Shown here: in pieces, positions 37,321 through 50,096 of the stretch
How positions within the stretch are numbered: position 1 is the first letter of the stretch
Layout of the letters: each line of letters begins with the position of its first letter
Source of the DNA: Penium margaritaceum
Taxonomy: Eukaryota > Streptophyta > Zygnematophyceae > Desmidiales > Peniaceae
DNA length: 64,000 bases
Assembly: GCA_023375785.1 (NCBI GenBank)
Contig: SZWC01001165.1
Coordinates: forward strand, 1-64,000
Direction: 5' to 3'
Position numbers and translations under genes: made by a program
The notes under the pieces: model-generated
Told to the model about the DNA's origin: nothing
Databases searched by the model: none
Seen by the model: only the letters and a program-made list of their open reading frames with translations

Positions 37321-37689
37321 TTGCTCACAGGGCTGGTCAACAAGTATTGGAGCAAGCTAGCAGCTTGCACAGATCGACGTGTGTCAGGATGCACCACCTA
37401 AACGCAAAAAAAATGAACAATATTCCTGCAGGGCGGCATTCATGGACTACGACCATAGGAGGTTGGGGATGTCCAACATGGTTGTCGCGCGAACGCTCTT
37501 GCCTAAAGGGGGGAGGCTGCTAACCGTGATGACCAACAAGCTGTAGCTTAGGTCCAATTACCATGCACGTGTTCATGTTTAGCTGACGATTGAAATTATT
37601 GATTTTATTTCACAATGTTGATGACCCAATAACTGACAATCCTGCTTGTTGTTTATGAACCGATACTGTTCATGATAAGTGGGGAGGAC

Positions 37690-37885
37690 TGTAGCGGGAG
37701 GGCCAGTTTGACCCTGCCTCCTCGCAGGGAGACTCGAAACATTTGAGTCTCCGTGCTATGGGTTGTTGATGACGATTGCTCCTCAGTTCTGTGAGGGGGG
37801 AAACCCCTCACGCGGGCTGAGAACGCCATTTTGCGAACTCCGTCAACGACTTCAGATGAGGAGCTGGAGGTTCCGGCCTGCTACA
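37690..37885 (+). repeat. 3' LTR of gypsy D (short form)
   Basis: 196 bp, TGTAGCGGGAGGG to CTACA, followed at once by the GTAAC target duplication. It shares both ends with the 670-bp 5' LTR but not its GC-rich middle. Confidence 0.9.
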
Positions 37886-37890
37886 GTAAC

Positions 37891-40130
37891 AATTGCCTAG
37901 AAAATGATGTTCAATAAGGAATCACCATATCTGGCATCCAGAATGAACTTTTAGCAATCATTGCAATAGCTGATTGCATGGACAACGTCAACAACAACAA
38001 ATGGACATGGGGATGAAACTGGTAGCAACAATGGAGCCACACTTTTTAAATGGGCATAGGAAATTTACATTTAAAAGAGCATGCACTACAATCGAGGCCT
38101 ATGGCGTCAATCATTAAGACCTTCTTTGGACTTGCCAAAACCTGGGCCATGGTTTGCTTGACTTTTGCAAGTGCCAACATCATGCTAGAAAGGGAGGGGG
38201 AGTAAAGTTGTAGAAGAAGGCCCCAGAAGTGGTGAAATGATACAGGGCAGGGGTAGACAAAAAACGTAGTATCTGGTTGAAACATTTACCCTGAGTATTT
38301 GCCCTTTTGATTATTGTACAATGCTGTAGATGAGGATGTTTGAAGAAGGGTACACCGATGACCAATCCATGATACTCTTTTGGGTGCAATATTTGCAAAA
38401 GAGTATGGAAAAAAAAGGAAAGGAAGGCCTCTCAGAGTCACATCAACAAGAAAAAGGTTGGCAAGTTAGATTCACAGGAATCTTTGAAAAAGAAACTGTC
38501 TATTGAAGAATTCAGACCCGTCGACTTCATGTACCTCTTTGACTGTAAATCGGGGAATTGTAAGTTGTAACGGTCTGGAGGACTTGCCAAATGAGCAATC
38601 ACATCATTGTTTTCGCACAATGTTTCTTGTGCCGCCACAATTTGAATGTGGACTTGGCTATTGGTACATTGTAGTTTAGCACTAATGGCATAGAGTCACA
38701 CGTGCCTTTCATTGAGCGATCCACCATGTAGTGGCTGTTACGGGAAGCACTAAAGAAGAAAGGAGCAGATTAACTGTAATGATCAGTAGATGATGACAGA
38801 CAAAATTGATATCACTTGATGTGGTGAAATTATTTTTGCAACAAGGGGCATGTTGTGGTAGTCCACGTTGAATCTCTGGAAGTGGACATTGATACATAGT
38901 ACAAATTCAAAGACATCCTTGGACACCAATGTCAGGGAAAAACTCCGGAGGATATTGACAAATTGCAAAGCTTTAACACATTGTACTATAGTTGGGAGTT
39001 CAAGGACAAAAATGATATGTCATTGAAGATACTGATTACTATTTCAGTCGGCACAGGCCTATGTCTAGCAACACACTGATAGTGCATGGCTAAGATGAAG
39101 AGGTGTGCATGAGTAACTAAACTCAAGAAGTTTGCAGTCCTGTCATGATTTGTGTGGCACACGGTGTAGTAACTTCCAAAGCTTTAATCCGATTTCCGGA
39201 TGGAACCTTTTCTAATTACCCTGACTTCTGGTGTTCCATTTCAAAGCATACAGACCTTCACTCTTTTGTCATGGTGTCAAAGGTTTCAGAAAACTTTGAC
39301 TGACTTCCTAAAGGACGGATAGATATCTTGAGAGCTGTATTAAAATTCTGATTATGTTTGGTCAACTTCTAGAGAATTCTAGCCTTTTACATAGATGTGC
39401 CTTGATGTTTTCAAAATTCCTCGACTTCTTGGCAGAATTTCTAGAAGAATCCGCTTATGAAGTGACATCGTGTAAATCTCTCACATCCGGTGTCCAAGAC
39501 CCCAATTATGCTTTTTTCTTTGTTAGAATTTGTTCTTATGCACTTTGAAGTTCCAACACTTATCATCAAAGTGTAGTTACCGTGAATGAAAATCTATTCC
39601 AAGTGACCTATGGTCCAAAATCATGATTTTCTTTGCAACCACGTTTTTCTTATTGAACTCAGTTTTTACTAGCATACTTAATGGCATTCAGCTTAGCTCA
39701 AACTCTTGCATGTTATTCAAAAGATATGGAACATTCCTTAAAGAAAACTTTATTGCTCATGGAACTTTCTGTATAATGTGGTGGACACTCAGAGTGTAAT
39801 GAAAATCCTCTTATTTTAATAGCATGAAGAGCAAAAGTTAGGTCAAACACAACCAGACGATGTAGGTATCATTATGTTCATGAAACAAGTGTGTATTGAA
39901 CCTTCGATAAAAAGTTCTCCATTTCACCAAACATGTATTGATTTCACTCATTACATGTAACGTTTGAAATCGATCCCATTTTGCTATCATACAAAAGATA
40001 CAAGATCTGGTTGCATATGGAATGAGACTTAGGCAAACAAGCCATAGCATCATTGGGATGAGTGCTAAACTTACCACTTTCTGGAGCATCAACTGCACAA
40101 TGGATGTGAGGGAAAAATGTGACATTAACA
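37891..40130. other. AT-rich stretch without a recognisable gene
   Basis: No open frame above about 110 codons and no domain motif. Both strands were read without finding a retroelement landmark until the copia RNase H fragment begins at about 40.13-40.25 kb. Confidence 0.5.
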
Positions 40131-40476
40131 TGAGTGCCAAATCCACTGTTTTTTCAAGTGTCAATAAAACTGCACAGGCTCCTTTACACGTGGTTTAAGT
40201 GTCCCCAGTACTGTCTGGAGGTGCCTAGAAAATTTAATTGTTGCTGTCAAGGTGGCTATGTGTTTTGTGTATGGGGTACAGCAATGTTGTCACAATGTGC
40301 CAAGTCGTCTTGGGTTGCCCGTAGTGTTGCTGAAGTTGAGTACATGGCATTTGATGAAGCTGCATGCAAATGCATCTGGCTGGCACAATTGCTTGAGGAA
40401 TCGGGAATGCATCCACCTGCTCAGGTACTCCACAGCAAGAATTCCACCACAAGTCGCACTGCTGAAAATGATGCAT

Positions 40477-40478
<2 letters not shown>

Positions 40479-40512
<34 letters not shown>

Positions 40513-40593
40513 TGTGTGTGTGNNNNNNNNNNNNNNNNNNNNNNNNNNNNNNNNNNNNNNNNNNNNNNNNNNNNNNNNNNNNNNNNNNNNNNN

Positions 40594-40664
<71 letters not shown>
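40479..40664. repeat. (TG)n microsatellite inside the RNase H relic
   Basis: A TG-dinucleotide run broken only by one GGG and by the assembly gap. It lies exactly where the homologous element H has GGTGTGTTGCATCC. The bases before (AATGATGCATCC) and after (TTGTATCC) still resemble that sequence, so the run probably grew from this seed. Confidence 0.95.
40523..40593. other. Assembly gap of 71 N
   Basis: Undetermined bases inside the (TG)n run. The true repeat length is unknown, so the gap size may be an estimate. Confidence 0.99.
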
Positions 40665-41410
40665 GTATCCTTGTACAAAGCATATCTGCATAGAATCTCA
40701 TTTTGTGCGTGAAGCAGTCAAAGCATGCGTCATGTAAGTTTTTCCAATCAATGGAAATGCTCAGCTGGCTGACTTTCTTGACAAATCGCTTCCCTCTCCC
40801 GCGCTATATCTCCAACTGGAGCATCTTGGCTGTGTTCCTGCCACACTCATGTCCAAGGAGGTATGTTAATTCTCTCTGCATTTATTCCTCCCTTTGTTAT
40901 GGACCTGAGTGTGCAGGACATGCTGACCAAGTAAGTGGAGGTGACACACAATGAGCACCCATACCAAGACAGAATGACATTTGTAATTGATCCGGCGTCT
41001 TTCGTGCGCTTGCCTCACCCTGGTAGCATTGCCCCAGCTTCATCATCCTGGAATCGTCTCCAGCTTTTTTCACTGGAGAACCAATGTTTTTCCTTATCCT
41101 TACACATGGGAAAAACTAAACAAACAATAAGAAACGTAGAGTAGTCCTAGTTTAGTTCGTGACCTGACCTTTGTTTTTGTTAATGGTGCATAGTGCGGAC
41201 TAGCCTGCCATTTTGCAAGCCATGAGGGAATTTTTCCCTCACTCGAGCTTTAGGCGCCGGCAAGCCTGGCTAGAAGGCCGCTGGAGCTTTAGGAGCTGAC
41301 CTGGGTGTCAGTGAGAGAGACTCACCCAGTCAATATGCTACTCATAGCAACTTGACACTAAGGTTTGATTCTTGCCGCTGATCCATGGTACCATTAAATC
41401 CTCTTGTATC

Positions 41411-42008
41411 TGAGTCCAATGAACATCATCTCAAGCAATAATGGCTGTGTTGGATTTGTAGGAGCTTCTACACACGACACATTGGGAGGGGGGGGGGGGG
41501 TTGGCCCTCAAGCAGCAGCAATAGGAAGGAGTCTGAGGGGGATCCATGAGGACTGGATGAGCGAGGATGGAATGATGTCTGGAGGACAGTCAGCACCAAA
41601 GGCCAGTATGCCATTTGGAGCTTTCTTTCGACAGCTTTGAAGGAAAATGGTAGACCGGGGACTGGCCTCATGTAGATGAAAAGGGAGCCTGGTATGGCAG
41701 CTGTCATCCCATTGGCTCATGCCATACCATTGCCGAGCACGAGGTGTGGGTGGACCTTGGCTTCAGAGAAGGCATGGGGGAACCATTGGGGATTGAGGCA
41801 CAAAGGATGAGAGCTGGGAGATACTATGGGTGAATGGGAGACGGAACGAGCTGGTGCCCGGGACGGAGGTCGAGGTCTGGAGGTGGAGAGGCACCAAGAG
41901 TGAAAAGAGGGACAGGAGGAGCAATACCGGACTGTACGGACGGCAAGCGAAGAGAGGAATCAGGGGAATCACAGAGAGTGAGGTGCCTAGAGGGAGCGAC
42001 TGCTGCCA

Positions 42009-42048
<40 letters not shown>

Positions 42049-43430
42049 CATGTGAGCCAGTGATACAGGAACGAAATGGAGAGGAAAGATTTTCACATGG
42101 GTGGGGCCACAGTGGTGGTGCCCGTAGATGGGGTGCAGTTTTGTTGGCCGAATCTGGTCAGGGATGGTTCACCATTAGGCAAAAAAGCATGGAGACTACT
42201 GTTTGGCGGCGGCATTGGGGAGGAGTGCCAGCGGGAAAGCGAGAGGGGTGATGAGGAAGGATGGTGCAAGGAGGGAGGATGGAGGACATCAGAGGATTAT
42301 ACGGAGGAAAGAGAGGTGTGGTATACAGGTAGGAGAGCACAGGGAGCAGGCTTGGCATTACAAGAGTAGTTCTTGGGCCTGGTAGTGTGGCAGGCGGAGC
42401 GGTGGCGGATACGAGAGAGGAGGATGTCTCTGTGGGAGTCGATGCAGCAGAGATGGGCCTGGACACAGCGGGCATGGTGCGACACGGAACAAGCAGAGTG
42501 GGAGGAGAGGAGGGAGAGGAGACTGGAGGAAGATAGATTGGGTGTGCGAGAAACGGTGTTACATCATGCTAGACACAACGGGGTTGGGAGGGACAAGGAG
42601 AAAAGAGTGACATCCAGGGTATGAGGTGAGACGCAGGGTGTAGAGGACAAGATAGAGGGGAGAGCGGAGGCTACTTGTTCCATGCTCCAGTTTTTCTTGC
42701 TAGAGCCAGCGTAGCAGGGAGAGGATGGGAGAGGAAGGAGGCAAGAGAGCAGCACCAACACAGAGGGGGCAGCACTGCAATGGTCGACAAGGGAGGTCCA
42801 CAGTGGTGGGAGGACTGGGACTCGGGGAGGAGTCCTACCAGGACTACCATGGACCGCACACGAATAGGAGATATGTGGTAGGAGGGAGAGGGAGGATGGA
42901 TTACGCGAGATGAGTAGCAGTGGAGGGTGACCAGGCAATGGGCAAACGACAGAGAGCAGAGCAGAGAGGACAGCAGGAGCAGGATGGCGAGGGAGGAGGA
43001 GAGGGGAGGATAGATGCGCAAGGGACATCAATGACGTGAGGAGATGTGAGGGATGGGAGAGGAGGCATCGGAAGACAATGTGTTGTCAGGAAATAGGGTC
43101 CGTCGGTCGGAGGAGCATTGAAGATGGGTGGAGGGAGTGGACTAGGGACAGTTGTACAGATTTGAGACAATTTCATTGTTTTTGTACTCATGCCTACCAG
43201 TAGGGGCCTTGGACCCAATCCCTCTTGGACCTTTGCTCTCACCCAACATCAGCAAGGCCAAAGAGGGAATGCGAAAAATCTGTACCTTTCCTTCTTGAGA
43301 GCTGACATCAGCCTCCATCATCCTACATCAGCCTACATTTTCCTACATCTGCTCGTAACGGCCAATGTGAATAGGACAAGCAGTTGCCTTTTTTTACCAA
43401 CAATCTACAGCAGCCTCAAGCAGGTGCAGC
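41411..43430. other. Purine-rich stretch with long G runs, no assignable gene
   Basis: From about 41.5 to 43.15 kb the plus strand is strongly enriched in G and A (GGAGAGG-like words dominate), giving long but low-complexity open frames on both strands, such as 42564-43031 on the minus strand. A run of 13 G lies at 41488-41500 and a run of 38 G at 42009-42046. None of the peptides resembles a known family. It may be the 5' part (LTR or leader) of copia G, but no second LTR copy was found to prove it. Confidence 0.5.
42009..42046 (+). repeat. Poly-G run, 38 bases
   Basis: An uninterrupted run of G, the longest homopolymer in the window. Such runs are unstable and hard to sequence, so the exact length is doubtful. 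Confidence 0.9.
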
Positions 43431-43539
43431 GGTAGCAACAACAGGTGCAGCAGTTTAGCAGTTGTAGTTTTCTAGGGAAACCAGGGATTTATTCTCCTAT
43501 CCTCAACTTTGATGGAGAAGGGTTTTCTCTCTAGAAGTA

Positions 43540-44885
43540 TAGTTTGAAATCATCATTGATGCTAGAGACTTGCTGGGATGCTTTGATGGAACCATCCCAG
43601 CACCAACAAAGGAGGGTAATGACCTTGTGGCATGCCTCAATCTCAACAAGAAGGCTTTCTCCATTCTTGTATCCTACGCACAACCCTCAGACCTTTCATA
43701 CACCAGCAGATGCACATTTGCAGTCGTCGCGTACCCCAAACTAGGTAATATGTTTTAGTCCTCCTCATTTATCAACCGTCTCTTCATCCTAAAAAATCTC
43801 ATCGGCATGAGATAGGGTGAAGGGGAGGATTTCTCCGCCTTTATGTAGAATTTTAAGACGCAACAATCCACCAACATGGGATGGGACCTGAAATCTGATA
43901 TGCGGGCCATGATGTTTCTGATGATGCTGTCAGAGTACGTGCGGAATGAAGCCATTTGTTTTAGGAATAGTGAAGCTAACATGGCTTCCTGTGGCTCATG
44001 AAGCAGTTGCACCTTCCGTAACAACTCTTCCTCTGGCTATAGCGGAAACAACAGTAATAGCAGTTGTGAAAGGGTCCAAAGTGCCAAGGGAACTGCCATA
44101 ATTTTGGCATGGCTAGGGTGTGTAGGGCATCCAAGGAAGAGGAAGGAGATGGGGATGAATGGAGAGGGTGAAATGGTGCGATGGATTTCACCAGCTTGAT
44201 GGTTGAGTGTGCCTCCAACAAAGGGAGGGCTATACTCAGACTGGGAGCTTATGGCATTGAACCAGGCAGAAATGAGGACAGCACCTACGAGGAAAAAGAT
44301 TCCATCTCTCTTTCTCCATGCAATAAGAAATTCAGAGTTACAAACGGCACGGTTGACGCAACTCAAGGGATTGGTGATGTTTTGGTCACAGTGGATGTCA
44401 ATGGTACGCAATCAGACCTCAAGCTAGAGGGGGTAGTCTACTTCTCATCCTTTACAGCCAACCTGCTCTCCGCCTCCAAGATAACTGACCACAACATGAC
44501 AGTGGTCTTCACCAACAAGGAAGGAGTGATCATCCATGAGAAGGACATCACCATCTCTTACTCTACCAAGAATGTTGTTGTACAAGTCCCTCTCATTGAT
44601 GGACTATACATATTGAAGAACAAGATTACAGAACCAAAGGCTGAATCTTTGGCTGAGAGTGATGGTGAGGAGAGTAGCGATGGAAGAATTGACAAAAAAC
44701 CATGACAGAAGCAGCCACCATGGCTGTTCATTCCAGCCAGCACACTTGCTCCAAGAACCTGTGACATAGGCCCTTTGGGCACGTGGCTCAACGCACGTTG
44801 GTGCTCATGGGAAAGCAGGAGCTAGTGAGTGGGATGGATTTAGATGATGAGGCAGAAGAAACTGGGAACTTGTGTGAGCCGTGCC
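43540..44885 (+). pseudogene. Copia G gag, protease and pre-integrase remnant
   Basis: The gag start reads RDLLGCFDGTIPAPTKEGNDLVACLNLNKKAFSILVSY (43.56-43.68 kb), a UBN2-type gag segment. At 44.18-44.70 kb a long open piece contains KFRVTNGTVDATQGIGDVLVTVDVNGTQSDLKLEGVVYFSSFTANLLSASKI, typical of the stretch between copia protease and pre-integrase. At 44.76-44.88 kb the pre-integrase GHVAQRTLV...LCEPCLR is cut by H. Confidence 0.75.
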
Positions 44886-45406
44886 TGAGAGTGCAAAAAC
44901 GAACAGTTTGGGACCAGTCCCATGGCGTTTGGTGAAGTGTAGAGTGTGTTAGAGGTGAAAGTGTATGGCGACCTAGGTTAATCTCCTAGTAAGAGCCCAT
45001 CGAGCTCTTGCGGGTGAGACTCGCTAACCAAGTCTCACCCATGGGCCGGCGAGCTTCGCTTGCCGGGCCAAAAGCGAAGCAAGGGCGAGTCCCTCGCTTG
45101 ACCCTCAAAAGAGGGATCCTAAACTCGGATACCCCACATTAGTCCAGGAGACATCCAGTCAACGGACTAATCTAGGTATCCTAAGGTGGTGAGCATTGCA
45201 TGTAAGATTCAGCATCTAGTTTTACTAGACTGCATCGGGCCATGCGGCCAGGGCGGAGGTGACCACACTAGGGCGCGAAGCCCCGAGGCCATGAGAACGC
45301 CCGTCGGAATGTCGCGCTCATGGTGCGACACCTCCACTCTCTGAGCCAGCATGCCCTGCGCACTCACGGCCACACCAATGGAGAGATGTATACGTAGGGA
45401 TTAACA
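44886..45406 (-). repeat. 3' LTR of copia H
   Basis: 521 bp; pairs with 50617-51176. It includes the inverted pair GGGTGAGACT / AGTCTCACCC near 45014-45041 and a GGCGAGC-stem hairpin near 45047-45063 whose loop differs from that of the other LTR. Confidence 0.95.
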
Positions 45407-48400
45407 CGCCCCCTTGGACGTGAGTGCAGTGGGCATACAACACAGTTGATGCAATTGTTGATGCAGTGAGGAGGAGGACAAGGCTTTGGTAAGGAAGTCA
45501 GCCAACTGGGCATCGCCACTGATGGTGCAAACACTAATGATGCCTGCTTCCACCGCTTCGCGAACGAAGTGATGTTCAGCGTTGATGTGCTTGGTGCGTG
45601 GATGCAACACACCATCATTGGCAGCAATGCGGCGAGCAGCAGAATTGTCACTATGCAGTGGCACAGCAGACACCACCAGCCCCAATTCTTCAAGCAGACG
45701 TGCAAGCCAAATACCCTCACATGCAGCCTCCCCTAGTGCCATGTATTCGGCTTCAGCCACACTGCGCGCCACACACGATTGCTTTGCACTTCGCCACGAC
45801 ACAGCGGTGCCCCACACGCAAAACACATAGCCACCGCGACTGCGAGCCATACGGTCACGGGCATAGTCACTGTCACAGTACCCATCAAGCAGCGGGTTTA
45901 ATGTAAGAGCAAACACCAGTCCAAGTTCAGCTATGTCAAACACATAACGCAGCAGCTTGAGCAATGCCTTGTGATGTGTGCTGCATGGCTGCTGGCCAAA
46001 CTGAGCCAATACATTGACTGCACAAGAGATGTCAGGTCGTTTTGTGGAGGCAAGGTAGGAGAGACTGCCAGCAATCTGTTGGTACAGTGTCGGGTCAGTG
46101 TCAGGTCCATAGTCAGTAGTGCGGACGTCCAACAGGTGTGCATAGACATCAGGGCTAATGGGGGGCTGTTGTGCTGGGAGATGGTGTACGAGATGGTTGA
46201 AACGGGAAGTGAGATGTGCAATGAATCGTCCTTGATGCAAGGTAAGTGTCCGTGCCTTTCTGTTTCTGACGATGGTCATGCCAAGGAAACTCTGTGCCTC
46301 ACCCAAATCTGTCATGCGATAATGTGCTGTGAGGAGTGCTTTGGTGTGTGCAATGAGGGTGAGTGAGGGGGACAGAATGAGTAGATCATCCACATACACC
46401 AACAGAGCGAGTGGCACATTGTCCGTCCACCGCAAGAAGAGAGACGGATCGCACAGACTCTGAGTGAAACCGCCACTCTCCAGAGTGCGTCGAATCTCCT
46501 TATTCCAACATCGTGGAGCCTGCTTCAGGCCATACAAGGCTTTCAACAGGAGCCATACCCGGTCTGTCCCATCCTCAAATCCTTCCGGTTGTTTCACATA
46601 CAATTCCTCCTCCAGAGGACCATCGAGGAACGCGTTCTTAACGTCCATCTGATGGATTTCCCAGTCCTCACAAGCCGCTACAGCCAACATCACACGACTG
46701 GAGCTGTACTTGCCAACAGGCGCGTAGGTGTCTGTGAAATCCTGCCCCGGTATCTGGTGGAACCCCTTAGCTACCACTCGGGCTTTGTACTTCTCAATGA
46801 TACCCTTCAGATTGCGTTTCAGTTTGAACACCCATTTGACGTCTATGGCTTTCCGCCCTGGAGGCAAAGGCACCAGCTGGTACACTCCATGGTCTAGTAG
46901 AGCGTTCAGCTCAGCACTCATGGCTTTCTCCCAAGCCGGCGCATCAGGCCGCCCCCTCGCCTCCTTGAGTGTCAAAGGTTCTGTCTGTGAGGTGTCGTCG
47001 TTGTTGACACCGATGATGTGATAGAACTGTCTGTAATCGACGCGTGGCAAAGTACGCAGAGACCGCCTTGTTGGTTCAGGCGAGGGTGTGGAAGTTACCT
47101 CGGCATCTAGGTGTGTGCCCGTGGGATTTAGTCCCGGTGGGGGGGACAATGCACCAGAGCTTGTGCTAGCAAGATCTATGGGTGTGAGCAGATCTCGAGG
47201 CACAGGTGAGCCAGTGTCAGCTCCAGGAGCCATCCGTTTGCTGGACCCTTGTGTCGGGCTGGGAAAAAACACGGGAACACTGACATATGTTGGGTAGTGT
47301 TCAGGGGCAGGCATGGATGGAGCATGCCTCAGCGTGCGGAACTCCTTGTAGGGAAAGTGCTCTAGAAAGGAAGCATCGCGACTTTCCATGAAGGAGTGGT
47401 TTATGGGATCCCAAAACCGCCACGCTTTCGATGCATGAGAGACCCCTACAAAGACACACCACCGTCCACGTGGGCTGAGCTTGTTTTCACGTTGTGGGTG
47501 TGGGAACCAGACACGTGCCATCGTTCCCCACACTCGAGCTGGTCTTAAATCGGCCTTTTCCCTGAACCAGCGTTCCCAGGGTGTCACTGTTTTGGGTAGT
47601 GAGCCTTGGGGCACACGATTCCACACCCAGGTGACATATTTGACTGCTTCTTCCCAGAAACTGTATAGCAGACCTGATTCTGTGAGCAGTGTGCGTAGCG
47701 CATCCCCCAGTGTTCGGTGCCACCGTTCTGCCACACCGTTCTGTTGTGGTATGTATGGGGCGGTGGTCTGATGTTCGATACCTTTAGACTTAAGCTCAGC
47801 AGTCAGGGATCCAGAATATTCCCCTCCTCTGTCCGTTCGTAGTGTTAGAAGTTTGCATCCTGTTTGCCGCTCAGCGAGGGCTATGCACTCAGCGATAGCA
47901 ATCTGGGCATCTCCCTTTGTTTTCAACAGAAAAGCCCACCTAAAACAACTGTAGTCATCTGTGAGCGTCAAGACATACATAGACCCGTATTGGAGAGAGG
48001 GCACAGGCATAGGTCCAGTGATATCCGCATGAACCAATGCAAGTGGGGAAGTGGATTCCCTTATGGACTTAGGAAAGGTCTGTCGATGTGCCTTCCCCTC
48101 ATGAAATTCTAGACAAGTGTCTTCTTTGAGACCATGAGCACAATCCGTGGGCAAGAGACCACGTGCAGGAACATGCTTCAATGTGTCTGTGACAGAATCA
48201 ATGTAGATGTGTGCCAACCGGCGGTGGATGAGGTCCATGTGCTTTGCATCCGTGGCTGTCACAGTATGCACTTGTGGTCGTGATGAATGTGTGTGCACAA
48301 GAGGAAAGAGTGTAAGACGGCAGAGCATGACAACGTGTAATGGCCCATCAGCCAGCAAGGCACCAGCAGCATCAAAGAACATGCATCGTTGCTTTTGCGT

Positions 48401-48538
48401 TAGAGTGGACACGTTTGCCTGCTTGTCTAGCTGCCCCCCGGACAACAGATTGAATTTTAGCCGAGATACATAAAGCACACCAGTCAGCCACAACACCCCC
48501 CCCAAGTGCCTGTAGAGAAACGGTGCCCACCCCTTCAA
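45401..48538 (-). pseudogene. Copia H integrase, RT and RNase H (pol)
   Basis: One continuous open frame of about 1,045 codons. From the start: pre-integrase LIHRRLAHI...CLEFHEGKAHR (about residues 100-155), integrase core LVHADITGPM (near 48.02 kb), RTDRGGEYSG (near 47.83 kb), PQQNGVAERWH (near 47.73 kb), then a C-terminal block and a Pro/Ser-rich linker. RT reads WVFKLKRN, ARVVAKGFHQ, QMDVKNAFLDGPLEEELYVKQPEGF, YGLKQAPRCWN and the catalytic YVDDLLI at about 46.38-46.40 kb. RNase H reads DGYCDSDYARD, RSVAEAEYMALGEAACEGIWLARLLEEL and ADFLTKAL. All catalytic motifs I can judge are present, in line with recent insertion. Confidence 0.93.
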
Positions 48539-50096
48539 CCTTTAGGACCTCGCCTGACCCAGTCTTCACCCCATCCACATCATGCACGGCATGCAAGGCA
48601 ACAAACAGCTGGCGATGCAGAGACATATGATGCGACGCAGCATTGTCAAACAACCATTCGTGCATGGGAAGTGCATGGCTTGTGGTGACATGGGTGTGCC
48701 CTAGCTGCTGACCTGACAGCTGTGGCATGGAGGTTGCCTCAGCTAGCTGGGTCTCCATGGGAACTGCCCAGCCAAACCCGGGTGGAGGCGCCAGGGGCTG
48801 CTGAGGCTCAAGTGTCTCTGTGTAGACACGTTGCGCCCACGCCCGTACGGGCGTGGGGACGCTCAAGTTCAGCGGCACGTAGTAGGGGCCCTGGTGCGCA
48901 GAAAGTCCAGCCATAGGCGTGGACGGTGGCAGCTGCTGCTGTGGCGGGCCAAAGGTAGCACCACCAAACGGCCCTGAAGGTTGGGTGGACGAGCTGGGTC
49001 CCTGCAGGTTTGGCCCCACCCAGTTGGCCACTGGGTATGCTGGGTGTGACTGCTGCGTATGCTGCCACTGACGCTGCTGCGGTTGTGGCTGTTGCCACTG
49101 CCGCTGCTGAAAAGACTGCTGCTGCTGCTGCTGCTGTTGCTGTTGTTGCTTTTCCATCATCTGCCGCTGCAGTGTGGGACACCGGCGCCAAAAATGCCCC
49201 ACCTGGTTGCAAAAGCTGCACCTTTGTCCTCCACGACCGTGCCCACGACCGCCACCACCACCGCCTGAGTTGCCTCGCCCTCCTGCACCACTGCTCCCGG
49301 CCTATGTGTATGTCACGTGTGCAGCGGCAACAGCACCCGCTGAGGTACCCTTGTGCACATATGCTGTTGGGGATGTGCCCGCTGCGTCATGGGCCTCGCC
49401 TTTGAGGATGTCCTCGTAGTTGCGCAGCTGTGCGAAGATGACAGAGAGATCTATCTTCTCAATCTCTTCCACTGGGTGGCGACGGAAGACCTCACGTCTG
49501 AATTCCTTGTACTGCTCTCCCAGATGCAGCAATACAACATCCAACCATTCAAGGATAGAGCAAGCTGCGCCAAGCCCCAGAAGTCGACGCCGAATATCCA
49601 TCGCCTCATCCCAATACTTTGCAACTGGTGCTCCTGGTTTTGGAAAGAGGTGACGCAGCTTGTCACACAAGGTCACGACGAGAGTCATGCCTTGCTCCTC
49701 TTGGCGGGTTGTGAGGTGCTTCCAAGCCTCGTAAGGATGGGGATCTCCAGTGCGAGGGTCGGCTGGATCCGCACCCTTGCCCCCAAAGCGGTACTCGTGC
49801 AGTGCATACGCCTGAGAGTCAGGAAGAGCACGACGTAGTGCATTGAAGGCACGCAGTAGGATGTGTGCCTCTACGGTGTCTGGAGTTGGGATAAGGTAGC
49901 ATGCTTTGAGATTGTGCTCGGTGGCCCAATCCAGGAAGAGATCTTTCCACGCAAGGAAGTCTCTGGTTCCTAGTGGTGGAGGGGACAGATCCTTGTGTCC
50001 CAGCCCCAGCTGCGCCATGGCTGCCGCCGTTAGGGTGACGGACGGCGAATCGCCGCCCGGTACTTCACCGACGTGGCCGCCCTCTACTTCGCTCAT
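48372..50096 (-). pseudogene. Copia H gag and protease region
   Basis: Gag begins MSEVEGGHVGE near 50.09 kb and carries a capsid body (RDFLAWKDLFLDWATEHNLKACYLIPTP; KYWDEAMDIRRRLLGLG), a Gly/Arg-rich stretch, a zinc knuckle CSFCNQVGHFWRRC near 49.19-49.23 kb and a poly-Gln run (about 49.10-49.16 kb). A Pro/Gln-rich segment leads into the protease, with the active site as WLFDNAASHHM (about 48.63-48.66 kb), where copia proteases have D-S/T/N-A/G-A. Gag would form the particle and the protease mature it. A small number of breaks is present. Confidence 0.88.

Larger units (their letters stand above)
23918..37885 (+). mobile_element. Ty3/gypsy chromovirus D with nested T and E
   Basis: LTR starts are TGTGGCGGGAGGG (23918) and TGTAGCGGGAGGG (37690); both end TACA (24587 and 37885). 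The flanks carry a perfect 5-bp target duplication, GTAAC at 23913-23917 and 37886-37890. A primer-binding site GTGGTGTCAGAG follows the 5' LTR and AGTGGGGAGGAC precedes the 3' LTR. The internal order is gag with CCHC knuckle, protease, RT, RNase H, integrase, chromodomain, which defines a chromovirus. The RT is interrupted between about 28.745 and 34.72 kb by DNA transposon T, itself carrying copia E. The element is broken in more than ten places and is clearly inactive. Confidence 0.93.
40230..41410 (+). mobile_element. Copia relic F: RNase H end plus LTR
   Basis: The plus strand encodes GGYVFCVWGTAMLSQCAKSSWVARSVAEVEYMAFDEAACKCIWLAQLLEESG, then after a (TG)n tract SHFVREAVKACVM and NAQLADFLDKSL, matching the RNase H of element H almost residue for residue. 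A purine-rich CCAAGGAGG is followed by an LTR starting TGTTAATTCTC at about 40865. LTR parts recall those of H (GTGAGTGTGCAGGACATGCTGACC-like, and AGTGGAGGTG). It is a truncated, old cousin of H on the opposite strand. No other domain is present. Confidence 0.8.

Noticed and set aside
40484-40693. Cys-Val repeat protein
   Set aside because: It is the translation of the (TG)n run and of the assembly gap.
42564-43031. 155-codon minus-strand open frame
   Set aside because: Leu/Pro/Ser-rich low-complexity peptide opposite a purine-rich strand; composition explains the absence of stops.
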